DNA from: Bathymodiolus brooksi
Lineage: Eukaryota; Mollusca; Bivalvia; Mytilida; Modiolidae
Assembly: GCA_963680875.1 (NCBI GenBank)
Contig: OY804590.1
Coordinates: 19,530,640 to 19,594,639, forward strand
Reading direction: 5' to 3'
DNA length: 64,000 nt
In this document: positions 48,501 through 59,610 of the stretch, piece after piece
Position numbering within the stretch: the stretch's first letter is position 1
How the letters are laid out: each line of letters begins with the position of its first letter
Notes under the pieces: model-generated
The model's input: only the letters and a program-made list of their open reading frames with translations
Told to the model about the DNA's origin: nothing
Database searches by the model: none
Made by a program: the position numbers and the translations under genes

Positions 48501-50706
48501 AATCCAGTGACTGTGAAGGTAACTGATGACGGTTACTCTAGAAACGTGTCGTGCACAATAAATTAGATATCTACCCTTTTACTACAAAGAACATTATCAC
48601 CCAATCCAGTGACTGAACGTAACTGATGACGGTTACTCTAGAAAAGTGTCGTGCACAATAAATTAGATATCTACCCTTTTACTACAAAGAACATGATCAC
48701 CCAATCCAGTGACTGTGAACGTAACTGATGACGGTTACTCTAGAAACGTGTCGTGCACAATACATTAGATATCTACCCTTTTACTACAAAGAACATGATC
48801 ACCCAATCCAGTGACTGTGAAGGTAACTGATGACGGTTACTCTAGAAACGTGTCGTGCACAATAAATTAGATATCTACCCTTTTACTACAAAGAACATGA
48901 TCACCCAATCCAGTGACTGTGAACGTAACTGATGACGGTTACTCTAGAAACGTGTCGTGCACAATAAATTAGATATCTACCCTTTTACTACAAAGAACAT
49001 GATCACCCAATCCAGTGACTGAACGTAACTGATGACGGTTACTCTAGAAACGTGTCGTGCACAATACATTAGATATCTACCCTTTTACTACAAAGAACAT
49101 GATCACCCAATCCAGTGACTGTGAAGGTAACTAATGACGTTTACTCTAGAAACGTGTCGTGCACAATAAATTAGATATCTACCCTTTTACTACAAAGAAC
49201 ATGATCACCCAATCCAGTGACTGTGAATGTAACTGATGACGGTTACTCTAGAAACGTGTCGTGCACAATAAATTAGATATCTACCCTTTTACTACAAAGA
49301 ACATGATCACCCAATCCAGTGACTGAACGTAACTGATGACGGTTACTCTAGAAACGTGTCGTGCACAATAAATTAGATATCTACCCTTTTACTACAAAGA
49401 ACATGATCACCCAATCCAGTGACTGTGAACGTAACTGATGACGTTTACTCTAGAAACGTGTCGTGCACAATAAATTAGATATCTACCCTTTTACTACAAA
49501 GAACATGATCACCCAATCCAGTGACTGTGAAGGTAACTGATGACGGTTACTCTAGAAACGTGTCGTGCACAATAAATTAGATATCTACCCTTTTACTACA
49601 AAGAACATGATCACCCAATCCAGTGACTGTGAACGTAACTGATGACGGTTACTCTAGAAGCGTGTCGTGCACAATAAATTAGATATCTACCCTTTTACTA
49701 CAAAGAACATGATCACCCAATCCAGTGACTGTGAACGTAACTGATGACGGTTACTCTAGAAACGTGTCGTGCACAATAAATTAGATATCTACCCTTTTAC
49801 TACAAAGAACGTGATCACCCAATCCAGTGACTGTGAAGGTAACTGATGACGGTTACTCTAGAAACGTGTCGTGCACAATAAATTAGATATCCACCCTTTT
49901 ACTACAAAGAACATGATCACCCAATCCAGTGACTGTGAACGTAACTGATGACGGTTACTCTAGAAACGTGTCGTGCACAATAAATTAGATATCTACCCTT
50001 TTACTACAAAGAACATGATCACCCAATCCAGTGACTGTGAACGTAACTGGTGACGGTTACTCTAGAAACGTGTCGTGCACAATAAATTAGATATCTACCC
50101 TTTTACTACAAAGAACATGATCACCCAATCCAGTGACTGTGAACGTAACTGATGACGGTTACTCTAGAAACGTGTCTTGCACAATAAATTAGATATCTAC
50201 CCTTTTACTACAAAGAACATGATCACCCAATCCAGTGACTGTGAACGTAACTGATGACGGTTACTCTAGAAACGTGTCGTGCACAATAAATTAGATATCT
50301 ACCCTTTTACTACAAAGAACATGATCACCCAATCCAGTGACTGTGAACGTAACTGGTGACGGTTACTCTAGAAACGTGTCGTGCACAATAAATTAGATAT
50401 CTACCCTTTTACTACAAAGAACATGATCACCCAATCCAGTGACTGTGAACGTAACTGCTGACGGTTACTCTAGAAACGTGTCGTGCACAATAAATTAGAT
50501 ATCTACCCTTTTACTACAAAGAACATGATCACCCAATCCAGTGACTGTGAACGTAACTGATGATGGTTACTCTAGAAACGTGTCGTGCACAATAAATTAG
50601 ATATCTACCCTTTTACTACAAAGAACATGATCACCCAATCCAGTGACGGTGAACGTAACTGATGACGGTTACTCTAGAAACGTGTCGTGCGTAGTAAATT
50701 ATATAT
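45461..50706 (+). repeat. 102-bp tandem array carrying a hammerhead-like core in each unit
   Basis: About 51 units of 102 bp, some of 100 bp ('gtgactgaacg' instead of 'gtgactgtgaacg'). Each has CTGATGA, 'cggttactcta', GAAAC, GTGTC and 'gtgcacaataaattagatat', then 'ctacccttttactacaaaga' and 'tgatcacccaatccagtgac'. Rare variants (CTGGTGA, CTGCTGA, CTAATGA, GAAAAG) hit the core in single units. Marker variants recur 1726 bp apart, showing that a 17-unit block was duplicated. Confidence 0.96.
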
Positions 50707-50709
50707 TTA

Positions 50710-51635
50710 TGTTTTCATGGCAACATGACAATATTTACACAATGCCTAAATATTTATAAATACGTCAAGATTGTTCAGACACCATACGTAAAAGTACATA
50801 GTGGGAACAATGCGTTCTACTGATGCTTAGCATATTATATCTTCATCAGCGAGTATGCTAATATGATTCTTTATCCTTACCTGAGTCATATAATACCCCA
50901 ATGGGAGCCATTTAACTTCAAAGAGAATGATATTTATGAAACGTTGATCATTAACATTACATCTATAATGATGCTATGAATGACACGAGTAATAAATGAT
51001 ACAAGTATGTTCACGCCATAATTGATACTATCGTCAGTTTTCTAGATAATATGTTTACATATTTCACACGTTGTCTTTAAATGATAAATGAATGCAGTTT
51101 AGCATAAAATATTGCTAAGCACAAGCATTGCAGAGTAGATAGCAAAATTGTTTTCTAATTTTTTAATTATAAAATAATTAAAAGGGAAGGGTGATGACTC
51201 CATTAACCCGTTTAACATTCATATATTGTTGTCTGTCCTAAGGGAAGAATTAGAGTACTACCACCTTTGGTCGAGTATTTTGTGTGTTTCATAGAGACGA
51301 TGAACTGATTATTGCTGCTATGGTTGGCTAGATTTTCTCTTCAATAATTACCAAAGAAAATAGTACGACGAAGAACAAAAATCGATTATCCAACAGAATT
51401 ACTCCCTACTCAAACGATGTATTCAATAAACACAAATTTCTTAGCTGAGAGGTACTTCCGTTTATATATCTTTTAATAAATGGTTTGTTTTGTTCTTTGT
51501 TGTTTTTTTTGTGACATGAAAAATGAAAATGTGTTTACTTTTTTAATAGCCTTTATATGACTTACATGTTGTTATTTTTGTTTGAGGACGTTAAAGTCTC
51601 CTCTTCTACCGATTTAAATTGTCAGTGTCGTCATG
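50710..51635. other. AT-rich stretch without recognisable feature
   Basis: No gene or repeat copy recognised. Confidence 0.5.
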
Positions 51636-51639
51636 GACC

Positions 51640-51845
51640 TCTTTCTGAATGTCAAAGCTTACCTGTACACATGAGTTCACCCCAGGTATTTAGTGGGGTT
51701 CGTGCTGCTCAATCTATTTTGTTTGTGTGTAGTGTTTTGTAGACCTTAGCTATGTCCTTTTGTTCTTTCTATTTTGGCCATAGTGTTTTCTGTCTATCAT
51801 AGATTTAGAGTTGTTGATGACTCTTTTGGTATCTTCAAACTTTTC
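51640..51845 (+). repeat. Family A dispersed repeat
   Basis: 'gagttcaccccaggtattta', 'gtggggttcgtgctgctcaa', 'ttttggccatagtgttttct' and 'tcttttggtatcttcaaact'. Confidence 0.8.
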
Positions 51846-51849
51846 TGTT

Positions 51850-52595
51850 GCACGTTATTGCATGTACAGTGAAATATGTTCATGTTTGTTTAATCATTTT
51901 TTATTTTCTTGAAAATATTTTTTTTTTGTAAAATGCATGACGCATTTTTCCACATTTGAGACAGAAAGCCTTGATCTTATTTGCATAATTTCGTCAATAG
52001 TTATGGAGACATTTTCCCACGTAAATACTAAGATATGTAAAATAAGTATTTATTTTCTTTTGAACTTGTCAACAACCGTATTATATGAAGTGTTTTAAGT
52101 TCGGTTGATTAGTAAAATCGATGTACCGGTATATTTCAATAGAATTCCCTTTTCAAAGCGTCATGAGAAAAGAAAACTATGTATTTATTATATGAGAATT
52201 AATTCAAATTCAAAATTGATTTCATTTTCGTTTGCTTATTTTGTTTATTAGACTTTCAAAGAAAATAGAGGTCATGTAGTACAATTTGACGCAATTTGTG
52301 AAAACATGATGTGATTAATAGAAGATTGAAGAATTGTAATACAAATATTTATTAGATAATATAACAATACATCAATGTGTACAAGAAATATAACATTATG
52401 TGGTATTGTATTGTTTGTCAACAAACAAACTGTTGTTTTGCAAAGTTTCTTGTGTCAGGACGCATAGGTTTGCTTTACAATCTAATTGTGAAAATACGTA
52501 TACATTTTTTTTAATATCAAACTCTCCTTAAAATATCTATAACTCAGTAGCTTCATTGTTAGCAACAGTTTTCTATCATGGAAATCATGATCTCA
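51850..52595. other. AT-rich stretch without recognisable feature
   Basis: No gene or repeat copy recognised. Confidence 0.5.
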
Positions 52596-52600
52596 AAAAT

Positions 52601-52656
52601 TGTCAACCCAAGAGTGGTTGTTTTCCCGAGGGATAACAACATATCGAGGGTTGACA
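52601..52656. repeat. 56-bp hairpin
   Basis: Outer stem 'tgtcaaccc'/'gggttgaca', middle stem 'gttgtt'/'aacaac', inner 'tccc'/'ggga' around 'ga'. Possibly the core of a foldback element like that at 44.2 kb. Confidence 0.7.
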
Positions 52657-52814
52657 TCTTGATATTAATCTCTGATGGAGGCAGTAATTGTTTTATTATA
52701 TCTATGCCACTGGGATGTTTCCCTTGTCAACAAAGTTTACGTAAAACATCTAAAACATCTTAATTTTCTTATTATTTTTATATAGTAAGCATTTATGTAA
52801 TGCACAACAAGAGT

Positions 52815-52895
52815 TCTATGATACACAAGTCATAATCAGAATCCGTAAACCGAAGAAAGAAAGACAACGCAATGGGCAATAGGAAAAGGAAAACA
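52815..52895 (-). repeat. Family A core fragment
   Basis: 'ataatcagaatccgtaaacc', 'gaaagacaacgcaatggg' on the plus strand is the reverse of the family A core. Confidence 0.65.
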
Positions 52896-53780
52896 TTATT
52901 AGTGTTGCCCTGTCATAACAGTCTAATACATTAGGTAGTCATACAGTATGCTAACAACAGCGATCTGTTTCATGTCATGGTGGGTGTTAATTAAATAATT
53001 AAAAAAGATATGGCAACTCACTCATTTATCCCAATAAGTTGATACGAGTAAATTGAAAATAATAACAAACACAACTAGAAGAACCACTTCCTCTGCCAAA
53101 CCTCAGACTACAAAAACGACATAAGCTGATATAATCTAGGTCTTGTTTTAATATAGGCACATTAATGTGGCGGACTTAAATCCGGTTAATAGAAAAATAT
53201 GATACTTATTGTAATGTGCATTTTCTAATTATTTTTTCGTTTGAATACTAAATTAATAGGAGATTAAATTCATCCTTCATGAGTTTTAGCGAACACCAGT
53301 CAATGTTTATGGGTGGTTTTTAATGAAATGGGGTTTTTTTCAGCGTCGAGTCGAGTAATTTTCAATACAATATATAAACTAGTATATGTTTTGATTCCAC
53401 AGAACCGGATAAGTTTCAATTTTAAATGTAAATTCTCTGATTGCCTTTTTTTTCTTTACAAATTTAATTTCTAACGTACCTCGTTTCAAAATAAGACCAT
53501 TTAAGAGTTGATTTGACTAGGATGTCATACAGAAAATTTGTCCCACGAGCTGAAGAATTTAATCCTCATGCTATACATCTTCTTGACAAGCAGATCAATC
53601 AACAACTACATGGAATCCCACACATATTAACCTTGTTACACGTATCAAGGTTAATTTACTTCTTTTTATTATCGAAAAATGGGGGTGGGGGGGTCGCTTT
53701 ATATAAGAAAAGAAAATGGCGTCACATCACGAACAGAATGGTGGTAAGCAAAATGTAATTGATTGACAAATTAAAAACAT
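52896..53780. other. Mostly unassigned
   Basis: A short family B remnant near 53155 ('ggcacattaatgtggcggac'). An 81-codon open frame at 53513 has no recognisable motif and no neighbouring gene. Confidence 0.4.
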
Positions 53781-53784
53781 CTCA

Positions 53785-53945
53785 GTTGCAAGTTCGTGTT
53801 ACTCAATCTTTAGTTTTATATGTGTTTTGTAGATCGTTGTTTGTCCTTTTGTACTTTTTCTTGTGGCCATTGTGTTGTCTGTTCATCTTCGATTTACGGA
53901 TTCTGCTTACCCCTTTGGTATCTTCACACTCTTCTTGCAAGCTTA
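53785..53945 (+). repeat. Family A dispersed repeat, proximal end missing
   Basis: 'gttcgtgttactcaatcttt', 'tgtagatcgttgtttgtcct', 'ggccattgtgttgtctgttc' and 'acccctttggtatcttcaca'. Confidence 0.85.
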
Positions 53946-54139
53946 AGATACATGATTATAATGTGTACAAAAAATAACACTTTATATAAAGAAACGTGAT
54001 GAATTTCTATTAGTGACACATACAGAAAGATTGATTAAATGGGGGGAAAGGTTAGGATCATATTATCCGGTTTATCCACGCCATATAGATGATTGTCCTA
54101 ACCAAGGACCTGGATTTATAGTGCAATATTTCGTGGTCT

Positions 54140-54355
54140 TTGGAAATAAATGTTAGAGAATACCGAAGAGGAATCAAAAATGGACAATCCAGAGAAACTG
54201 GCAACAATAGGGTACATAAAACGAAAACAAACAAAACAAAACACAATATGTGTTGGACATCACTATACGTAAAAAACACAAATAACGTAAATAAACATGA
54301 GCCTTTGATGTTAGTTTGGATAGGTTCGGCAACTGATGTCTTGTATCACCAAAAT
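54140..54355 (-). repeat. Family E dispersed repeat
   Basis: The plus strand shows 'tgttagagaataccgaagag', 'aatggacaatccagagaaac' and 'caatatgtgttggacatcac', the reverse of family E. Confidence 0.8.
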
Positions 54356-54359
54356 TTAA

Positions 54360-55485
54360 CTCTGTTTTCAAATATATTACGTATTTGTAATAGGTTAAAC
54401 TGATTCTTGATTATTGAGTGACTTAAAGTTGGTTATGCCAAGATATTCATGTTAATATATGCCTAATCTTGAGCATTATACATCTATAATAACATTTTGT
54501 ATTTCTGGAGAAATTTTAAGCTGCTGGTTCGATTGTTTGTTCTAATGTGTATTCCATGTAACTCTATGTGTGTGGCAGATCCTTGGTCTTCTCCGCCAAT
54601 GATACTGAGTGTCATGATATAGCTGTGTGAAACATTGAAAGTGGCGCTAAAAAGGCGGCAGATATTTTCATTTGATTTATTGATTCTCTCTCTCTCACGT
54701 TTTTATTACCTCCATAATTGAAGAGTTACGTTTTTATATCAATACGTGAAACCAAATGTTAGCGATTTAAGAAGTTTGAAATGTTGCAGTATATATATTC
54801 TGTACTGCTTAAATTACAAACGATTGATAAGTGTAACTTTATAATGATCAAAGAAGATTAGTACGCCTATAGTATGTAACTTAAATCTCAGAAACACATT
54901 AATATACATTTATGTAAAATTTCAAAACCAGAGAGATTGGATTTTTTAAGCTTGTCAATATAATCTTGTACTTTTTCTTTGAGAGGAATTCTACGTCAGA
55001 ATGAATGTTGATTACATGTTACGTGTAATTCATTCAACAAATATTCCACTTTCACTCAGATTAAAATTGAAAACCTAAATTTTGTAGCTATCGGAAAATT
55101 TAAATTGATGGGAGAAAAAGGTATCACAAGGAAATAACGATTTTATTTTGCTGCTGCTTCAGAAAACATGGGAGAAAATGAAACAAGCTTCTATTTAAGA
55201 AGAATACTGTACTTGTGTCTGGATTTGTTTATTCAACACAACTGTCATGAAAAACTGCATGACGTTTTTATATTATGTATAGTGTTGCGGATTAGAGCGT
55301 TCTTTAACACAACTGTTGGCCCTGGTTATGTATGAGAGTTGTCATTGTACTCACATAAGGAAAATACTTGTGTGAACGCATCATATCACTAAGAGGGGAG
55401 GTTGTGTCACATAAAAATAACACAACAGAAGACTTGGGTGAATAACACGACAGCATAGCTAGTGAATAATCATACTGGTTTGAGT
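54360..55485. other. AT-rich stretch without recognisable feature
   Basis: No gene or repeat copy recognised over about 1.1 kb. Confidence 0.5.
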
Positions 55486-55489
55486 TCAT

Positions 55490-55650
55490 AAAAACGGGTT
55501 TAAACCCGCCACATATTCTGAAGTGTTTGTACCAATCCAGGAATGTGTGTTAGTGGTATCGATTGTTCCACTGTTTCTACAGATTTTCTATTATTTTAGA
55601 ACTGCTCTGAATGTGTGGCATTTTTTCTTTTCTTTTTATCATCATCTTAT
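55490..55650 (+). repeat. Family B dispersed repeat
   Basis: 'taaacccgccacatattctg', 'aagtgtttgtaccaatccag' and 'ttattttagaactgctctga'. Confidence 0.7.
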
Positions 55651-56019
55651 TGTAGATATGCCAATAATACTTTTCTGTCTTCAAGCAATATAAATTGTTT
55701 TTTGGCATTGGTAAAATAATAAATCGGTCAAACACAAATTACAATAACATTATTGACAAATAAAACAACAATTTACGATTTGTACCATGCAATGTCTGTC
55801 CATGAGGTATCATGCCGTTCGCTATAAATATGAATACTGAATACTTTCCCAGGTCCCCAAGGGGGCATTTACATATGACAGCAAAATCAGTACATATCAA
55901 GGACTAAACAATAAAATGATGTGTTGAACAATGAAATGAATTGTCAATTAATATTGACCAATAAGGTATGTGCAGCTGTGTTGCTACTCTGGGTAATGGA
56001 AGCAATGTTTAATAGAATA

Positions 56020-56312
56020 TTGTTTTGCTGCAATGGGCACCAAGGGACGTGCTAAGGTTTGTTGAAATTGTAGCAAAACCTCCTCGTGTCCAATGCAGAA
56101 AAACAATATGTATGTAATAAAATAATTAAAATTAGTATGTGTTATCATTAATTATTCTGTTTAAAGATATAAAATAAAATAAAAGAGAATCATATTCAAG
56201 CACATTAATAGTAACTGTAGAGATCTCATTTTAGCTAAGGAAACCAAGGGACGATGCTCAAGGTACTGTTATATGCAGACCTCCTCGTGTCTAGAGCAAA
56301 ACAGAGAGCCAT
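56020..56312 (-). repeat. LINE 3' UTR-like sequence with two related hairpin-like segments
   Basis: 56027-56109 and 56236-56307 both contain 'accaagggacg', then 'gctaagg'/'gctcaagg', and later 'acctcctcgtgtc'. The right one directly follows the LINE stop codon, so this is probably the 3' untranslated region, with the left copy an additional repeat or second element. AT-rich sequence separates them. Confidence 0.5.
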
Positions 56313-56313
56313 G

Positions 56314-56725
56314 CTATTTCATGTTCTTTAGAATAAATGTTGCAATAGTAGTGAGGACTGATTTTTTCTCTGTATTCATTAACCAAATAAGTTTGTCCTT
56401 TGAATATAAACGTTTGAGATGAGGACAGCTTTTTGCTATCTCCTTAAGTAGGAGATTTCGGTCATTTTCAAGTTTATTACAGTGAAATAGAAAATGATAT
56501 TCGTCTTCCACTTCCCCAGAGGAGCAACGCTCACATTTTCTATCTTGTAGGAGAGTACCCTGTTATCTACCAGTCTCAATTTTCAATTGATGACAGGAAA
56601 TACGTAGCTGTGTAAGGCATCTCCTCTGCTCAAAACTTTTTAGAACAGACAGATATTGTTATCTGCCAAAGTTAGATTTTAATGTAAATAAGAGTTGTTT
56701 TTCTGGCGTCAGACATTTTACAATA
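56314..56725 (-). pseudogene. LINE reverse-transcriptase ORF, C-terminal remnant
   Basis: The minus-strand frame ends at TAG 56314-56316. It reads through an 'EQRRCLTQLRISCHQLKIE' segment, then a zinc-knuckle-like CERC, an EDEYHFLFHC motif and a basic C-terminus. This arrangement (RR-LT-LR-S-H-L, C-x2-C, H-x3-H-x-C) is typical of the C-terminal end of non-LTR retrotransposon polyproteins in molluscs and other animals. Two in-frame TAA stops interrupt it, each after Gly-Arg, and nothing of the reverse transcriptase palm remains. The open part alone covers 65 codons from 56511. An old, dead, 5'-truncated copy of a family different from that at 63 kb. Confidence 0.75.
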
Positions 56726-56939
56726 ACATATATTTGTATTTACATTACTTATTAATAATTGTCGCTACGCGACTTCAAAGAAACTATTTTATTGCCTGGC
56801 TTTCTGAAAAGAATGGAGCAGAAATCAAATGGTTACCACCTACCCCGAAGATACGAAGAAATTAGTTCACGATTGGATATAGATTCACATTGGTAGGGGA
56901 GCACCTGCAACTCTACTTCAACATGACAAGCGGGCATTG

Positions 56940-57055
56940 TTTCTAAAGAAAGACAAACTTGAAAATACGAAAGGGGTAATCAGCAGCCGTAATTCGAGGA
57001 AAACACAATGGCAAACAGAAAAAGGACAAACATATATATATGTGTTTGAATTTAT
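56940..57055 (-). repeat. Family A core fragment
   Basis: 'cttgaaaatacgaaaggggt', 'cagcagccgtaattcgagga' and 'aacacaatggcaaacaga' on the plus strand. Confidence 0.75.
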
Positions 57056-57074
57056 CGTCAAAATGAGAGTTTTA

Positions 57075-57280
57075 ATTGTAGTGTCTGTCCTTCGATTTAC
57101 GGATTCTGATTACACCCTTTGGTATCTTAGATTTACGGATTCTGATTACACCCTTTGCTATCTTAGATTTACAGATTCTGATTACACTCTTTGGTATCTT
57201 AGATTTACGAATTCTGATTACAGCCTTTGGTATCTTAGATTTACGGCTTCTGATTTCACCCTTTGGTATCTTCAAACATT
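57075..57280 (+). repeat. 36-bp tandem repeat from the family A core
   Basis: Five units start at 57094, 57130, 57166, 57202 and 57238 with 'gatttacggattctgattac', each ending 'ctttggtatctta'. With the minus-strand piece at 56.94 kb it forms an inverted pair. The 149-codon plus and 81-codon minus frames here are repeat by-products. Confidence 0.92.
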
Positions 57281-57284
57281 TCTT

Positions 57285-58125
57285 ATTCACAATTGCAGTA
57301 AATTCCAAGAAAAGCATTTCATATCACATAAAAATGTTCAAAACCAACGTAAAATATGTTGCTATTTCTTCGTGAACTTTCCTTGACCCAATTGTTTTTT
57401 TTATATCAACATCAATTTCATGCTTACTATGGTATCCTGTATTTTAATTGAGTGGTCATAACGTAATGACGTTGTTATTGAAAAAAAGCTGAGCAAACTA
57501 GTGTCGTACATACAAAATATGAGAAACTGTCTGAAAATTACCCAGATTACATTCTGTCTCCACCAGCTGTTTACACAAAGAATTTCTAATTGAAATGACC
57601 ATTCTGTCTTTGACAATCTTCAGACATGTCATTTTAAGAAATATAAGAAAAGACTCTCTTGAATGTTTATTAACCTACTTAAACAGGCTGTATATTCATT
57701 GTAATTATTAACACGGCTTGATCGATCGTATTTTTTAAGATTTGATAGAATTTTATAATCAAACCCTGATCTATAATCTGATTTTAAGTCTTCTTATTCT
57801 CACGTCTTATTTAATTTGCCTGAAAGTTGTGAACGCAACGGAACACAGTCTGATTCGCATGTGTCATGTGATTGTCACATGTCAAATTGTGTTAGAACCA
57901 ATGGTTCGTGGGAGTTTTTTTTTTTTTTTTTTTTTTATTTTGTCAATATTATAGAATTATTGTCTTCATATGAGGTGAACATCGAAAGTTTTCACCCCCT
58001 GGGTGGTTGTTTTCTCGAGAGATTTCCTCGCAACGGAAATACTCTACTAATGGTGACACTGGAAAGCTCTACCGATTGGCACTAGAAAAAGGGAAAGATA
58101 ATGTATATAATCTGAAGATATTTGC
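57285..58125. other. Unassigned stretch
   Basis: A T-run at 57917-57936 and a small palindrome near 57865, but no gene. 57960-58030 ('gtgaacatcgaaagttttca', 'cccctgggtggttgttttct') may be a decayed foldback element related to 52.6 kb. Confidence 0.45.
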
Positions 58126-58129
58126 TTGC

Positions 58130-58310
58130 AACGGCTTTGGGTGTTTAGCGCCACTTTCAACAATATTTCACAGTTATATCGTAGTGGTCAATTTTATTGG
58201 TAGAGCAAAACATCAGATCTGGGGAAAACCACCGCCTACCACAAGTCAGTGTGCAACTTTCTCATGTGATGTCGAATAGAGTATCATATTGGTGGAGGAA
58301 ACCGAGAAAA
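58130..58310 (+). repeat. Family D element
   Basis: 'gtgtttagcgccactttcaa', 'cacagttatatcgtagtggt' and 'tctggggaaaaccaccgcct' in family D order. Confidence 0.75.
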
Positions 58311-58414
58311 AAAACAACCGAACTGTTACAATTCACTTAGAAACTTTATAGCGTAGATTTGTATCGTGTACGTTTCACCGCGTGCAAATGAAACTTACAA
58401 CTTCAGTGGTGATA

Positions 58415-58700
58415 GAAACTGATTGCACCGCAACTACTACTATCCGATAGCGGGACCGTCGTTGTCGTGATCGTATGGTAGTTGGATATATAACTACCTA
58501 TGTAATTAGTGCCTATCACCACTAACATTGTGAGTTCGAATCCAGTTCAGGTTAGGTGTACTCGATGCAGCATTATGTGATAAAGTTTGTCAATGACTTG
58601 CGGCAGGTCGGTGGTTTTCAGCGGTTTCCTCCACCAATAAAACTGACTGCCACGATATAACTGAAATATTGTTGAAAGTGCATGTGTAAAGCACCATTAC
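58415..58700 (-). repeat. Family D element with one 47-bp-satellite-like unit
   Basis: 58560-58690 is a minus-strand family D ('ggtggttttcagcggtttcc', 'aactgaaatattgttgaaag'). At about 58460-58506 'gtcgttgtcgtgatcgtatg' then 'gtagttg' and 'aactacctatgtaa' are, in reverse complement, a single diverged unit of the 47-bp satellite. 'cagtggtgatagaaac' at 58419 also matches the flank of the big array. Confidence 0.65.
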
Positions 58701-58754
58701 CATCCACCACCGCTATCCGATAGCGATAATATCGGCCCTCATTCCAGTTCAGGA

Positions 58755-59150
58755 AGATGGGGTCAAAAATGTGGTGTGGATAGACTTAATCATACTTGCA
58801 CATACACAGAAAATCAATATCGTAGTTAATTTACAATGCACTCTGTTTGTTTATTACTGTAATAAGAATAACTATGACACCTTGACTTAAGACACTGGTA
58901 TATGAAAATCTTGGATATCAACTACGATGCCCTTTGTCGATTATTTACAATATAGTGAGAAATAGCCGTACTTTATGTGTCTGGTGTGCTACCTTAACCA
59001 ATTGTAAAGTCACATCCATCATTCATATCTAAGGAAAAATAAGAAAGATCGCATAGTTTATAGTCACCGTTTCCTTATTAACTTCTACTGAAGACTATAT
59101 TTGTTTTTCTGTTGTGTTGTATATTTATTTTGATCTATCGGGATATGGTG
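58755..59150. other. AT-rich stretch without recognisable feature
   Basis: No gene or repeat copy recognised. Confidence 0.5.
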
Positions 59151-59154
59151 AATG

Positions 59155-59290
59155 AAATGAAAATATAAAAGTATTACTTGCGAAAGAGTGAAAAATTTAG
59201 TGAAATTGAAGTAGATTTAGTGGAAAATAATGTAGAAAAATGAAAACGTATAAATATTACTGCCGAAAGAGTGAAAATTTCAGTGAAGGT
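59155..59290 (+). repeat. About 45-bp direct repeat, two copies
   Basis: 'cgaaagagtgaaaaatttag' and 'cgaaagagtgaaaatttcag' lie in related segments 82 bp apart. Confidence 0.75.
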
Positions 59291-59514
59291 CAAAAATAAT
59301 TCACAAGAAACTAGAATAAAAACCAAATAGCTTACGAATCAGTGATTACATTGCAGCTGTTGTCACTCTGTCACAATCGATCTATTAAAAGATGATGAAT
59401 AGAATTCATATTTTGCTTATTATTGAATAAAATCCCATGGATAAATGGTTATTATGATTTGACCTTACATCTTTATGTTAAAAGCAAGAAGAAGCAAATA
59501 CCCATTTTGTAATC

Positions 59515-59610
59515 ATTTGTTTGACACGCCGGGGGCTCGAACCAGCGATCCAACACATTCGAGACGAGCACGCTAGCCATTACACCATCACTGCAGAAAT
59601 TAATCACAGG
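59515..59610 (-). mobile_element. Family S SINE head (tRNA-like)
   Basis: The minus strand has A-box-like 'gatggtgtaatggctagcg' (about 59592-59574) and B-box 'ggttcgagccc' (about 59544-59532). The acceptor and anticodon stems do not form a convincing cloverleaf, so it is read as a SINE head, not a functional tRNA. Confidence 0.6.

Noticed and set aside
45461..50706. CRISPR or integrated circular virus concatemer
   Set aside because: No spacers and no open frame. Unit content is explained by the adjacent family C element.
56937..57386. 149-codon open frame
   Set aside because: Runs through family A fragments and a 36-bp tandem repeat; no protein-like features.
57830..57905. Hairpin terminator near 'catgtgattgtcacatg'
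   Set aside because: Short palindrome followed at a distance by a T-run, but there is no gene or bacterial context.
59521..59605. Functional tRNA gene on the minus strand
   Set aside because: Good A and B boxes but stems mismatch; belongs to family S.
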